Assembly: GCF_000153205.1 (NCBI RefSeq)
Contig: NZ_CH672427.1
Span: forward strand, 120,899-184,898
Length of the DNA stretch: 64,000 bases
Direction of reading: 5' to 3'
Source: Nitrococcus mobilis Nb-231
GTDB taxonomy: Bacteria; Pseudomonadota; Gammaproteobacteria; Nitrococcales; Nitrococcaceae
A program made the position numbers and the translations under genes. Positions 16,365 through 25,823 of the stretch are shown here, piece after piece. Numbering within the stretch: the stretch's first letter is position 1; every line of letters begins with the position of its first letter. The notes beneath the pieces were generated by a model. That model made no database searches. It was not told the origin of the DNA and worked only from the letters and a program-made list of their open reading frames with translations.

Positions 16365-17716
16365 GCTCGCTGCACACCCGGCTGTTGCTCGCAGCCACCT
16401 GCATTCTGGTCGTTTTTATCGCGGCGACGGGGCTGGCGCTGGACCATGCGGTTTACGAGCGGACTTTGCACGCCGAGCGTGACAAGCTCCAAGGGCTGCT
16501 CTATGCCGTGTTGGGTGCCGCCGAGCTGGACTCGGATGATGTCCTTACTGTGGCGCTGGCACAATTGCCGGAGGGTCGGCTGGTGCAGCCGCAATCGGGC
16601 CTCTATGCCTTGCTGTTGGATGCCACTGCAGAGGTAGTCTGGCAGAGCCCATCGCTGCTGTTTCCGGCACCGAGGGTGGTTGCGCCCGCGGTCGGGCACT
16701 GGCGGTTTCAGAATGTGTCGAAAACGGGCTTCGGCCCCGTTTTTGTCCTCAGCTTTGGCATTCGCTGGCTGGGGGAGGACGCCGGCGGTCGCCGCTACAC
16801 GGTGGTGGCATTGGAGGATAGGACGGATTTCGATGCTCAGCTACGACAATTCCGCACCAATCTCTGGACGTGGCTCATCGGGGCCGCCGTATTGCTCCTG
16901 GTAACGCAGTTGCTCGTGCTGCGCTGGAGTTTGTTGCCGCTGGGGCGGCTGATGCAAGAGTTGCGTCGTATCGAGGCGGGGGAACGCGACACCATCGGCC
17001 CGAGTTATCCCGATGAGCTGCAACCTCTGGTGGCAGCGTTGAATGCCATGCTCGAGCACGAGCGCCGCCAACGGGCTCGTTACCGTAATGCTCTTGCCGA
17101 TCTGGCGCACAGTCTGAAAACCCCACTGAGCGTGTTGCAGGGTATTGCCCAGAGCAATGAGCGCAGCAGCAGTGCGCAGCGCCGGGTCGCATTGGAGCAG
17201 CTCTCTCGCATGGGCGCTATCGTCGACTATCAGCTCAAGCGCGCCGGCGCGGCGGGGCGGCAGGTGCTGCGCCGGCCGGTGCCGCTTGGCCCGGTGGTGG
17301 GTCGGTTGATAGCGGCACTCGAGAAGGTCTATCGAGACAAGACACTGGAATTCGAGCTGCAGATTGTTCCCGCGGCGCTGGCACTGCGCGCCGATGCGGA
17401 CGATTTGATGGAAATGCTGGGTAATCTGCTCGATAACGCCGCCAAATGGGCGCAGGGGCGCATTGGTATCCGGGCCGAACGCTCGGCGGAGCAATGGGTG
17501 ATTCAGGTCGACGACGACGGTCCAGGGTTTCCGGCGCAGGCGTTGGAGCGCCTGCGCGAGCGCGGTGCCCGCGCGGATACCCGCACCGAGGGTCAGGGCA
17601 TCGGGCTGGCAATTGTCGATGAACTGGTGCAAAGCTATGGCGGTACGCTGAGTGCCGAGCCCTCACCGCTTGGAGGCGCCCGGCTGGTGATCCGGATTCC
17701 GGCTCGTTCGCTATAA
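16361..17716 (+). CDS. Sensor histidine kinase partner (PhoQ/QseC-like)
   Basis: The protein has a transmembrane helix at 9-28, a periplasmic sensor of about 135 residues and a second helix at 168-188 (WLIGAAVLLLVTQLLVL). A HAMP-like linker follows, then the dimerisation helix with the phospho-acceptor in LADLAHSLKTPLSVLQGIA, and the ATPase domain with NLLDNAAKWAQ, DDDGPGF and GQGIGLAIVDELV. The H-box HSLKTPL rather than HELRTPL is characteristic of PhoQ-type kinases. It starts with GTG overlapping the regulator gene. It should phosphorylate that regulator and may be tuned by the PepSY protein of the same operon. Confidence 0.92.
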   Translation: MSSLHTRLLLAATCILVVFIAATGLALDHAVYERTLHAERDKLQGLLYAVLGAAELDSDDVLTVALAQLPEGRLVQPQSGLYALLLDATAEVVWQSPSLLFPAPRVVAPAVGHWRFQNVSKTGFGPVFVLSFGIRWLGEDAGGRRYTVVALEDRTDFDAQLRQFRTNLWTWLIGAAVLLLVTQLLVLRWSLLPLGRLMQELRRIEAGERDTIGPSYPDELQPLVAALNAMLEHERRQRARYRNALADLAHSLKTPLSVLQGIAQSNERSSSAQRRVALEQLSRMGAIVDYQLKRAGAAGRQVLRRPVPLGPVVGRLIAALEKVYRDKTLEFELQIVPAALALRADADDLMEMLGNLLDNAAKWAQGRIGIRAERSAEQWVIQVDDDGPGFPAQALERLRERGARADTRTEGQGIGLAIVDELVQSYGGTLSAEPSPLGGARLVIRIPARSL

Positions 17717-17766
17717 CACCGGGTGGACGCTAACGCCTGTGCAACCGCGCAGTGGGGATGAGACTA

Positions 17767-18603
17767 ATGGCGAGGATTCTGGTCGTCGGCTCGATTGCTC
17801 GGGACGAGGTGGTCTATCTCGATGCCTCGTTGCGGGTGGGCGCACACAATCAGGGCCGCTGGGGCGGCGTGCGACTCGGTGGCGGTGCCGCCAATACGGC
17901 GTTGGCGCTCGCCCGCGCCGGTGATCGCGCACGGGTGGTCAGCGCCGTCGGGCAAGACCAGGATGGCGAGGGCTTGCTGCGCGAGTTGGTCGCCGGCGGT
18001 GTCGATGTGTCCCTGGTGTCGCGAAGCGCAGCGGCGACCACCCGATCCCTGGTTTTGATCGAGGCCGGCGGCGAGCGCACCATCATAAATCTGGCGCGGG
18101 CTTGCGTGCCGTTGCCGGCCGATCTGGCGCGGTTGCCGGCAGATTGCCTATACGTGCGCAGTGCCGACCCGGCGCTGACGCCGATTATGGCGCAACGGGC
18201 GGAATGGGGGCTGGTCGTCGCCCATGTGCCGCCGGTTCGGGCGGGTTGCCTACCGGCACGGATTCTACTTGGTTCTGCCGGGGATCTGGATGATACTTTC
18301 CTGACCGATCCCTGGACCGCCGGCCGGCGCGTCGCCGGCCAATATCTGCAATGGATGGTGGTGACTCATGGGGGCGAGGGGGCCGTTGCGTACAGTGCGG
18401 ATGGCCCGCTGCGCGTGCGTGCACCGCGAGTCTCCGTAGTCGATAGCACCGGTGCCGGCGATGTGTTCGCGGCGGGTCTCTTGCATGATCTCGCGCGTGG
18501 CGAGATGATGGAAGCCGCGCTTGCCACGGCGGTCTCGTGGGGGGCTGCATCCGTATCTTATGCGGGTAGCGTGCCGCTACGAGGCTTCCTTGATCGCGGC
18601 TGA
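17767..18603 (+). CDS. PfkB/ribokinase-family sugar kinase
   Basis: A cytoplasmic carbohydrate or nucleoside kinase of the PfkB family. The N-terminus LVVGSIARDEVVYL and the GG motif VRLGGGAANTALALARAG represent signature 1. The C-terminal signature VVDSTGAGDVFAAGLLHDL carries the catalytic Asp and the anion hole. The 278 residues are slightly short for the family, and the substrate cannot be read from the sequence. I favour ATG at 17767 because GGGGA lies 8 bases upstream; ATG 17758 and GTG 17752 are alternatives. It follows the kinase gene by 50 bases and may be cotranscribed. Confidence 0.85.
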   Translation: MARILVVGSIARDEVVYLDASLRVGAHNQGRWGGVRLGGGAANTALALARAGDRARVVSAVGQDQDGEGLLRELVAGGVDVSLVSRSAAATTRSLVLIEAGGERTIINLARACVPLPADLARLPADCLYVRSADPALTPIMAQRAEWGLVVAHVPPVRAGCLPARILLGSAGDLDDTFLTDPWTAGRRVAGQYLQWMVVTHGGEGAVAYSADGPLRVRAPRVSVVDSTGAGDVFAAGLLHDLARGEMMEAALATAVSWGAASVSYAGSVPLRGFLDRG

Positions 18604-18730
18604 GCAGCGGTGCCGGGTGTCCGTATCCGCTTCGCTGTAAGTGGCGAGACCCAAAAAATGCGCGAATACTTGCCACGGCAACCGGCTTCGATGGTAAAGT
18701 TGAGCGTCAAAATCTGAACGGCTTGCCTGC

Positions 18731-19177
18731 ATGAGCATCGAGTACTCACCAGCCAAAGCCAAGGCTTTACCGCTGATCGTCCGCTATCTGTTGATCGGGA
18801 TCGGGTTTACCGCCGTTGCCTTGGGAATGCTCGGTGTCGTGCTGCCATTGCTTCCCACCACACCCTTCCTGCTGCTTGCCGCGGCGTGTTTCGCGCGTAG
18901 CTCCGAGCGATTCCATGATTGGCTCATGAATATGCCCGTCTTCGGTCAATATATTCGAGACTATAAGGCCGGCAAGGGCATTCCGCTGCGGGTAAAGATC
19001 ACGGCGCTCACGGTGCTTTGGGTGACGATATTGACGAGCGTGATCTGGATAGTGCCGGTGCTGCTCATCAAAGCATTATTGATCATCATCGCTAGTGCGG
19101 TCACCACGCATATCGTGCGCTTGCCGAATCGTCGCCCGGAGGCGGTTTGGCGGCGATCGGCGCCGCCACCCGCATGA
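18731..19177 (+). CDS. DUF454 (YbaN-like) small inner-membrane protein
   Basis: A 148-residue protein with three hydrophobic segments (about 15-35, 38-52 and 92-122). It contains the DUF454 signature: a Gly/Leu-rich helix with LPLLPTTPFLLLAAACFARSS, then FHDWLMNMPVFGQYIRDYKAGKGIPLRVK. The family is widespread and its function is unknown. It is separated by 127 bases from the PfkB gene and is convergent with the SNF2 gene. No clear ribosome-binding site precedes the ATG. Confidence 0.88.
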   Translation: MSIEYSPAKAKALPLIVRYLLIGIGFTAVALGMLGVVLPLLPTTPFLLLAAACFARSSERFHDWLMNMPVFGQYIRDYKAGKGIPLRVKITALTVLWVTILTSVIWIVPVLLIKALLIIIASAVTTHIVRLPNRRPEAVWRRSAPPPA

Positions 19178-19253
19178 GGGTGCATGGCATAGCGTAGCTT
19201 GGGCGGCCCGAACACAAGGCAGTTGTCTCGTCACGGGTTCATGTGAATTACCA

Positions 19254-22200
19254 CTAGCGGCTGAGGGCGAATACGTTGCGCAGCTCTTCGTCGGCGAGGT
19301 TGCCGATCCACTGCTCGCCGGTGCCGACGGTGAGTTCGGAGAGCGCCCGCTTGGAGCGGATCATGGCATTGATGCGCTCCTCGAAGGTTGCGCGGGTGAT
19401 GAGCCGGTGGACCTGCACGGTTTGGGATTGGCCGATGCGGTAGGCGCGGTCGGTGGCCTGTGCTTCCACCGCTGGGTTCCACCACAGGTCGAAGTGAACG
19501 ACCTGGGAGGCGGCGGTGAGGTTGAGACCGGTGCCGGCGGCCTTGAGCGAGAGAATGAAGACGCGCTCGGTGCGCTCGCCCTGGAAGCGCTCGACCAGGG
19601 CATCACGTTGCTTGCGCGAGAGACCACCGTGCAGGAACGCCGGTGTGCGCCCGAACGCCTCGGCAATCCAGCCTTGCAAGAGCTCACCGGCTTTACGGAA
19701 CTGGGTGAATACCAGCACTTTCTCGTGCAGGCGGTGCGTCTCGGTCAGGAGCTCGAGCAAGCGTTGGGCCTTGCCGGAGTGCATGGGTGTCGTGGCACCG
19801 TCATTGAGGTATTGCCGGGGGTGGTTACAGATCTGCTTGAGCGCGAGAATCATCTGCAATACGAGCCCCTGGCGCTGGAAGGTATCCGACTCGCCCTGAA
19901 TGACTTCGAGTCCTTCCCGAACGACGGATTCATAGACGGCGGCCTGTTCCTCGGTGAGCTCGCAGAATTGGTCCTGCTCAATTTTCTCCGGCAGATCGCT
20001 AATGATGGAGGTGTCGGTTTTTACCCGTCGCATCAGGAAAGGCGCGGCGGCTCGGCGGAATCGCTCGGCGACGCGGCGGTCGCCGTGCACCTGGATCGGG
20101 GTGGCGAACTGCTCGCTGAATCGTTTCGGTGTGCTGAGATAGCCGGGGTTTGCGAAGTCCATGATGCTCCAGTACTCCGAAAGCCGGTTCTCGACCGGGG
20201 TGCCGGTCATGGCGATGCGGGCACCCGCGCGGATGGACTTGATGGCTTTGGTCTGGGCGGCGGAGGGGTTTTTGATGTTCTGCGCCTCGTCGACGATGAC
20301 AACGCGCCACGACAAGCGCCGCAAGGCCGCCAGATCGCTACGCGCATGACCGTAGGTCGTGGCCACCAAGTCCGGTTGCGCACCGGGAGCAGGTAGGGCG
20401 CGGCCGGGGCCATGATAGACGTGGATCGATAGCGACGGCGTGAAGCGCTCGATCTCCTTGCACCAGTTAGTGAGCAGACTGGTGGGAACGACGATCAGCG
20501 CGCTTGCGTGGTTGCCGATCTCGCCGTCCTCCTTGAGTTTGAGCGCGGTGGCGAGGACCTGCAATGTCTTGCCAAGCCCCATGTCGTCGGCAATGATGCT
20601 GCCAAGCCCCGCGTGGGTGTTGCCGTAAAGCCACTGGAACCCGCATTGCTGGTAGGGACGCAGCTCCGCGTGAAGGGCAGTGGGCAGTGGCACGTCGTCA
20701 ATTGTCTTGAGCGCTTTTACACGCTCATGGGCCGCGTTATCGAGCTGCACCGGCGCGTCTTCATACTCGCCGGTCAGGGCAATGCGCGTAAGCTCGGCCC
20801 CATGGAGGCGGGTGGATTTGGCGAGCTGCTTGCGCAGGCGCTCGATCTCGCTCGGCTCGAGGTAGACATACTCGCCGCGGAAACGCACGATGCCCGTGGC
20901 TTCGCCGACCAGGGACTCGAACTCCTCGGGGGTCAGCAGGTGGTCGCCTACGGCAATACGCCAGTTGAAGTTGAACAGATCATCGGCACTGAGAAATCCG
21001 CTCGTTTCTCTCTTCTTGGCGGTAACCTCCAGGGAGCGCTTTGGTCTCAGCAACTGCTCCAATCCGCGTGGTAGGAGGGTACGGATGCCGAGGAGCTGGA
21101 TAACGGGCAAGACCTCGAAGAGCAACTCGGGAAGCTGTTCGGCTGCAATGCGCATCGGTGCGCTGGCTCCGGCGCGTACATAGTCGTTAATGGGCGGGTA
21201 GGACTCGCCGAGCATCGAAATGGTTTGCAGGATGCGGCTGCGCTGCGTCGCCCACTGCGGATTCTGGAGGATCTGTGCGAGAGGCGTCGGTGCCCGCGCC
21301 GGGGCATCGTTGCGCGCCGTGACGTCGATGGACAGGGTGAATGTGGCGGTGTCTTCCTCCAGGCGAAGAAGCGGTGTGTGATCGCCCTCGGTGAGATGGA
21401 GTCGTGCAAGCCAGGTGCGGATGCTTCCCGCTATGGCCCCTTCGCCGGGGCCGTCGAACCATTCGGAGCCAGCGCCGAAGAACAGCCCCATGACCTTGTC
21501 GCCGCGCTGGGCTTCCGTGAGCTTGCTACCCCACTCACGCAGCCAATGATCCATGAACAGCCCGCACAGTAGGCGGGCCTGCATTCGCGCCGAGAGCCGT
21601 CGCTGGCGATTCTCCAGTCGCAAGCGCAGCAGACTCGAGGGTAACCCGCGAGCGAGGTGCTCGATGAGTGCCCGCACGCTGGGGTCAAGCGTCGCAGGTA
21701 GCCATAACAGGCCGGTGTCACCTCTTGGGAGGGCAAAGACCCAAGGAACGGCCGCACCCGCCTGGAGGAGGTGCAATGCGGCTCGGTTGGCGGCATGCAG
21801 CCCGGCCAGCTCGGGTTGGTAATCCGGCAGGTCGGCCGGGTCTAGCGCACCGAGGGAGGCGAGCAGGTCGGCAAGCTCCGTCACGCTTGCGGCGTCAATG
21901 ACGGTGGTGTCTGCGTTTGCGTCGACGAGCAGCAGCGGTTTGTCATCGCTCGTGAGGCGGGTTGTGGGATGTGCCTCCGCCTCTGTTCCACCGTGCTCTA
22001 ACTGCCGGCGGGCGGCCTTCGCTAGGCGGCGCATCTGGGTTGTCCAGCGCTTGCGGAAATCACCCGCCGGGCTGAATGATGGATTCGGCGGTAAGGCTTG
22101 GGGCAGCGCGTCAACCAGGTCGGATAGGCCCGAGTAATCGATGTGGGCGAGGGAGTCCGGCTCGGGGGCGGGCTCACGTTCGTTCTCATCCGCGCCCGCG

Positions 22201-22769
22201 AGGGCGAGTTCGTCGAGCCCGGGAGGTGCGCCTTTGACCTCCGCGGTAATGGCAAGACCACGATGCTCGAGTTCAGCAGCGAGATCGACGCCACGCAGGT
22301 GGAAGACGAGAAACGGGTTGCCGTCGATCTCCCGCGAGAGTGTGTAGATCACAGCGGCGAGATGCTTGCAGGGCACGGCCCAGTCCGGGCAGGAGCACTG
22401 CATCTGCAAGTCGCGCCACTGGGTGGGGAAAACGCTGATGTCCAGCGAGTCAGCTCGCTCGAGCACGGCGGGGTCGAGCTCGCGGTTGAGCAGCCGGCCG
22501 ATCAGTGCCGGATCGGTGGCGAGGGCGTCGACTAATTCCTCGGTGTCTGCCATCGTCATAGCCGGTACTCGAAGGGTGACCCTATACGGGCGTGGCCGGC
22601 TTCCCTTCACCCGTGCCCGCACGTTGGTGCCGTTGATCGCGAGTTCCTCGACGGAGCCGTTATTCGCGTATCGCCTTCCCCGCGGCAGACGGTTCTCCCA
22701 GTCGATTTCGCGTAGCGCATACAGCCACTGCGCGCCCCACCATGTTTTGCCGAACGTTTGCCTGGACAT
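19254..22769 (-). CDS. SNF2-family ATP-dependent helicase with SWIM zinc finger
   Basis: A large cytoplasmic Swi2/Snf2 translocase of 1171 residues. Residues 1-20 carry the family opening SRQTFGKTWWGAQWL. A SWIM zinc finger (C-x-C-xn-C-x-H) lies at 125-136. A long middle domain runs to about 690. The SNF2 motor then shows Walker A DDMGLGKTLQVL, the DEAQ box VIVDEAQNIKN, TGTPVENRLSEYW, and the C-terminal helicase lobe with VFTQFRKAGELL, ILSLKAAGTGLNLT and the arginine-finger region ATDRAYRIGQ. I placed the start at the conserved SRQTFG sequence; the frame stays open another 71 codons upstream, but that part looks non-coding. Likely acts on nucleoprotein complexes; the specific role is unknown. 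A 433-codon open frame on the other strand is a shadow. Confidence 0.92.
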   Translation of the reverse strand: MSRQTFGKTWWGAQWLYALREIDWENRLPRGRRYANNGSVEELAINGTNVRARVKGSRPRPYRVTLRVPAMTMADTEELVDALATDPALIGRLLNRELDPAVLERADSLDISVFPTQWRDLQMQCSCPDWAVPCKHLAAVIYTLSREIDGNPFLVFHLRGVDLAAELEHRGLAITAEVKGAPPGLDELALAGADENEREPAPEPDSLAHIDYSGLSDLVDALPQALPPNPSFSPAGDFRKRWTTQMRRLAKAARRQLEHGGTEAEAHPTTRLTSDDKPLLLVDANADTTVIDAASVTELADLLASLGALDPADLPDYQPELAGLHAANRAALHLLQAGAAVPWVFALPRGDTGLLWLPATLDPSVRALIEHLARGLPSSLLRLRLENRQRRLSARMQARLLCGLFMDHWLREWGSKLTEAQRGDKVMGLFFGAGSEWFDGPGEGAIAGSIRTWLARLHLTEGDHTPLLRLEEDTATFTLSIDVTARNDAPARAPTPLAQILQNPQWATQRSRILQTISMLGESYPPINDYVRAGASAPMRIAAEQLPELLFEVLPVIQLLGIRTLLPRGLEQLLRPKRSLEVTAKKRETSGFLSADDLFNFNWRIAVGDHLLTPEEFESLVGEATGIVRFRGEYVYLEPSEIERLRKQLAKSTRLHGAELTRIALTGEYEDAPVQLDNAAHERVKALKTIDDVPLPTALHAELRPYQQCGFQWLYGNTHAGLGSIIADDMGLGKTLQVLATALKLKEDGEIGNHASALIVVPTSLLTNWCKEIERFTPSLSIHVYHGPGRALPAPGAQPDLVATTYGHARSDLAALRRLSWRVVIVDEAQNIKNPSAAQTKAIKSIRAGARIAMTGTPVENRLSEYWSIMDFANPGYLSTPKRFSEQFATPIQVHGDRRVAERFRRAAAPFLMRRVKTDTSIISDLPEKIEQDQFCELTEEQAAVYESVVREGLEVIQGESDTFQRQGLVLQMILALKQICNHPRQYLNDGATTPMHSGKAQRLLELLTETHRLHEKVLVFTQFRKAGELLQGWIAEAFGRTPAFLHGGLSRKQRDALVERFQGERTERVFILSLKAAGTGLNLTAASQVVHFDLWWNPAVEAQATDRAYRIGQSQTVQVHRLITRATFEERINAMIRSKRALSELTVGTGEQWIGNLADEELRNVFALSR

Positions 22770-23000
22770 GAGGATTGAACGGGTTAGAGGAGTAACTGCG
22801 CGTGCTTTTGAAGTGTCGGACTGTAGCATAGAGGGTCCGGGTAGAGGATGACTAAACAAGCCGTGGTGAGGGAAAACGACCTGAACACCGGCCTGCGCCG
22901 GCATGGCGCCTAGACCTGAATTTTCCCCGGCAATCCGCAAAATGCACGTTACAATTAAGTGCGTCTGCTGCCGTGTAATCACTCATATCAAAGGGCGACA

Positions 23001-23467
23001 ATGAATTTTTGGCCCCACTACGACAGCGACGAGCTGGCAGGCGTGCAGCAAGTGCTGGCCTCCAAGCGGGTGAATTACTGGAACGGCGCAGAGGGGAGGT
23101 GTTTCGAGCGGGAGTTCACGGCGGCTATGGGCCGGCCGTGACACGCCGTGGCGCTCGGCTTGGCGTTGCGCGTGCTCGGCATCGGGGCGGGCGACGAGGT
23201 CGTAGTAATGCCGCGGCATGCAACCTGAAGGTCATCGAGGAGTGTGCTCAGGCCCACGGCATCCCCGCGCTGCATGGTTCCTGTCCGAAGGTGTATCGGG
23301 AAATGGCCTTCGACGGGCTAGGCTGTTGCCCGGCCGAACGCTTGCCGATTGCTTGGGTGCTCGGTGAGACCAGCCTTATGCTTCCCGTGCATTCGGCTCT
23401 GACCGGAGCTGATCTGGATCGCTTCTGCGCAGGCCGCAACGAAGTGCTAGAAAAGGCCTCGTCCTGA
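23001..23467 (+). pseudogene. DegT/DnrJ/EryC1 (ArnB-like) aminotransferase remnant
   Basis: Two pieces of a PLP-dependent sugar aminotransferase are visible. The first (23001-23215) encodes NFWPHYDSDELAGVQQVL, then VNYWNGAEGRCFEREFTAAMGRP, an in-frame TGA, and HAVALGLALRVLGIGAGDEVVV. The second, in another frame (from about 23221), begins KVIEECAQAHGIPALHG and ends LGETSLMLPVHSALTGADLDRFC. The centre of the enzyme, including the PLP lysine, is deleted. The family normally serves in O-antigen or deoxy-sugar synthesis, so a surface-polysaccharide locus may once have been here. It lies just left of the insertion element. Confidence 0.75.
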
Positions 23468-23581
23468 GGGTCGGGTGCAAAAGAGTTGGCACAATATGTC
23501 TATTGCATCTTAACCCAAGTTTAACGTCCCCAAAAATAACTTCGCGATACTCAGAGAGTTAAGATCGGCCGCGGCGGCGAG

Positions 23582-25522
23582 TGGCACTACATTACGTTCA
23601 TTTTATAAATCAGCGGGCTCACACGATTGTTTTCTGCACGCCGCCCGGGGCGGGATCGGCCCCGAGGGCCTGATAGATTCGCGCCTGATCGGGCTCGGCG
23701 CGGGTGGCCTTGCGCACGTGCAGGGTGCGGCCATCGCCGCGGTTGAACGTGGCGGTGACCCGGCACTGGCCGGCGAGGGTATCGCGTAGCGTGCTCCAAC
23801 GCTCGCAGATGCCGTGGGCGGCGAGGCAGTGGCGGATGAGCTGGACGAACTGATAGGCGAGCACGGTGATGAACAGGTGCCCCTCGGCGCGCTCTTCCTT
23901 GTGATGGAAGATCGGGCGCAGGCCGAGCTCCGATTTCAGGCTTCGGAAGACCGCCTCAAGGTCGGTGAGCATGATGTAGGTGCGCCACATTGTCTTCTCG
24001 TCCCAGCCGGTCTCGTTGCTGCGCAGGCAATAGACGCCCGGCTCGGTGACCAGAGAGCCTTTCACGGGCAGGCGCTGCCAGTGGATCGCACGGGCGCGCT
24101 CGCCGCTGTCACCGGCGATCACTTCAATGTGGTAGTGCTGGCCGAGGCCGCGGCTTTTCTCCTTGAGCCGCCCGATGCGCTCCCAGAGCTTGTCGATGCG
24201 CTTGGTGGTGCCCCGCCGGCTGAGTCCGGTCGCAAGCTTGTCGAGCCCAGCCTCGAAGCGGTCCATCAGGCGCCCGGCGATCGCTTGCTCCTTGCGCACG
24301 CGGCCCTCGGAGCGACAATACAGGCGCACCTCCTGGCCATCGGCCGAGGGCACTTTGAGTAGCTCCACGGCCTGCCCGCCGGCGTTGTCGAGGGTGATGG
24401 CCTCTTTAAAATCGACCGCGCGGCGGCGCTCGCGGCTGACCACCAGATAGCGGTAGCCCTGCTCGGCCAGCCAGGCGAGGTTGGCCTCGGTGGCCACCCC
24501 GCGGTCCATGACCACAAGCGCGCCGGCGGGCGCCGCGAGGCCGGTGAGCATCCCCTGGAGGGTCTGCGCCTCGGCCGCATTGCCAGCGAAGACCCGCGAG
24601 CGGCGCACAAAGCCGCAGGCATCGAGCACCAGCGCCAGGGTGAGCAGCGGGCAGTCGCTGCGCCGCTCCTTGGAGTGGCCGTGGCGCGCGGCCGGATTGA
24701 CCGGTGCCTCGCCCTCGAAGTAAGTGTTGGTCAGATCGTAGAGCGTGATTGTCGGGGCGAGCGCGAACAGATCGCTCACCCGGGCGAACAGATGCCCTTC
24801 GAGGGCCGCGCGGTGGCGCAGCAGGATATCGGAGGTACGGTAGAGCTGCATCGGGCTCATCGCCTCGAAGTCCACCTCCAGCAGCTCGCCGAGGCCGCTG
24901 CGCCGGCGAGCCACTGATACGTCGCCCGCTCCGAGCCCGGGGCGGCCATGCGGGCAACGATCAGCCCCAGCGCCGCCGCACGTTGCGGGCCGGTCAGCCC
25001 CAGCGCTTGGAGCTGCTCCTCCAAGCCCGCCTGGCGCAGCGCCCACAGGGCGAGCTGCTCGACGCCCACCGAGCGCGGGCGCACCAGTGAGAGCGAGTCC
25101 ACGTCCACCGACTGCACGTCACCCCCACCGCCGGGTACACCGCCAGCATCGGCCGGTGCCGGCGTACCGCCCTGCTCGGCGAGCAGCCGCGCCGCAATAC
25201 GCTCGGCCTGGCGCTCGACGGCGAGCGGGAGGCCCTTCCCCTCCTCGTCGAACAGCGCCGCCTGGCCGCTGAGCCGTTGCTCGATGCGCGCACACAACGC
25301 CGACCAGTGTGCCTGCGCCACTGGGAAGTGCCGCCCCAGGTTCAACAGGGTGCGCTGGCGGACCTTACCGGCGCGCCGCTCGGAGCGCACCAGACGATAC
25401 GTGACATACGACTCGCCGGTGGCCGTGCTGCGGGTCTGGGTGCGGCGGATGAACATGCCCGCGAGGCTAGCGTGGGCGGGCGCTCCGCACAAGGGATAAC
25501 AACAAATATTATGGCACTACAT
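23582..25522 (-). mobile_element. IS1634-type insertion sequence bounded by 11-bp direct repeats
   Basis: A single transposase gene fills the element. The sequence TGGCACTACAT occurs in the same orientation 27 bases beyond the transposase stop (23582-23592) and 20 bases before its start (25512-25522), where target duplications are expected. Clear terminal inverted repeats are not visible to me, and 11 bp is longer than is usual for the family, so the ends are provisional. Confidence 0.6.
23619..25492 (-). pseudogene. IS1634-family DDE transposase with a frameshift
   Basis: The N-terminal part (25492 down to about 24900) begins MFIRRTQTRSTATGESYVTYRL and reaches ATYQWLAG. The rest continues in another frame as GLGELLEVDFEAMSPMQLYR and runs to 23619. 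The C-terminal DDE domain includes TLYDLTNTYFEGEA, the second-Asp region GALVVMDRGVATEANLAW, and the family signature YIMLTDLEAVFRSLKSELGLRPIFHH. A one-base change at about 24893-24902, in a GCC/GCT/GCG-rich stretch, separates the halves. Programmed frameshifting is not usual for this family, so it is probably a disabling mutation or a sequence error. It lies directly downstream of narG. Confidence 0.85.
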
Positions 25523-25773
25523 CCAGCGCGCCACCCTCGCCACTATACGAATCAATAACTTCTCTTCGCATACACGCCCAAATCAGCCCGAAATCAGGCA
25601 GAGAGCGTTAAAGATGGGTTAAGAGCTTGCCGGGGTTTGTCATCAGAGCTGGATGAGCGCTGGTACAGCGAGGGACAATCCTGGTAACGGCACACGGAAC
25701 TTCTGCCTTGGGGCGTTAAGGGCGTCGGTTCTTCGATGGTTTTGAAACCGAAAGTATCAGAGATACTGAATCC
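25523..25773. other. Gap between the insertion sequence and narG, no narH remnant seen
   Basis: In these 250 bases downstream of narG, where narH is normally found, I see no coding sequence and no ferredoxin-like cysteine pattern in any frame. Confidence 0.5.
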
Positions 25774-25802
25774 AAGCGGCCGCGCCTAAGGCGCGGCCGC
25801 TT
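25774..25802. terminator. GC-rich perfect hairpin downstream of narG
   Basis: A 13-bp perfect stem (AAGCGGCCGCGCC and its complement) closes a 3-base loop, 22 bases past the narG stop codon. There is no T-run on either side, so it may act as an RNA 3' stabiliser or a weak terminator rather than a standard intrinsic terminator. It suggests that the transcript ends after narG. Confidence 0.55.
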
Positions 25803-25823
25803 GCTTGATGCCTCTCGTTCACG

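Noticed and set aside
19095-20396. A 433-codon open frame on the plus strand across the SNF2 gene
   Set aside because: It lies entirely opposite a strongly conserved helicase with all motifs and has no family features; it is a GC-driven shadow.
22770-22982. The 71-codon N-terminal extension of the SNF2 frame
   Set aside because: No homology to the family, which begins at the SRQTFGKTWW sequence; no ribosome site supports the longer start.
25500-25823. Possible narH fragment between narG and the insertion sequence
   Set aside because: No ferredoxin-type cysteine cluster or NarH-like sequence in any frame.
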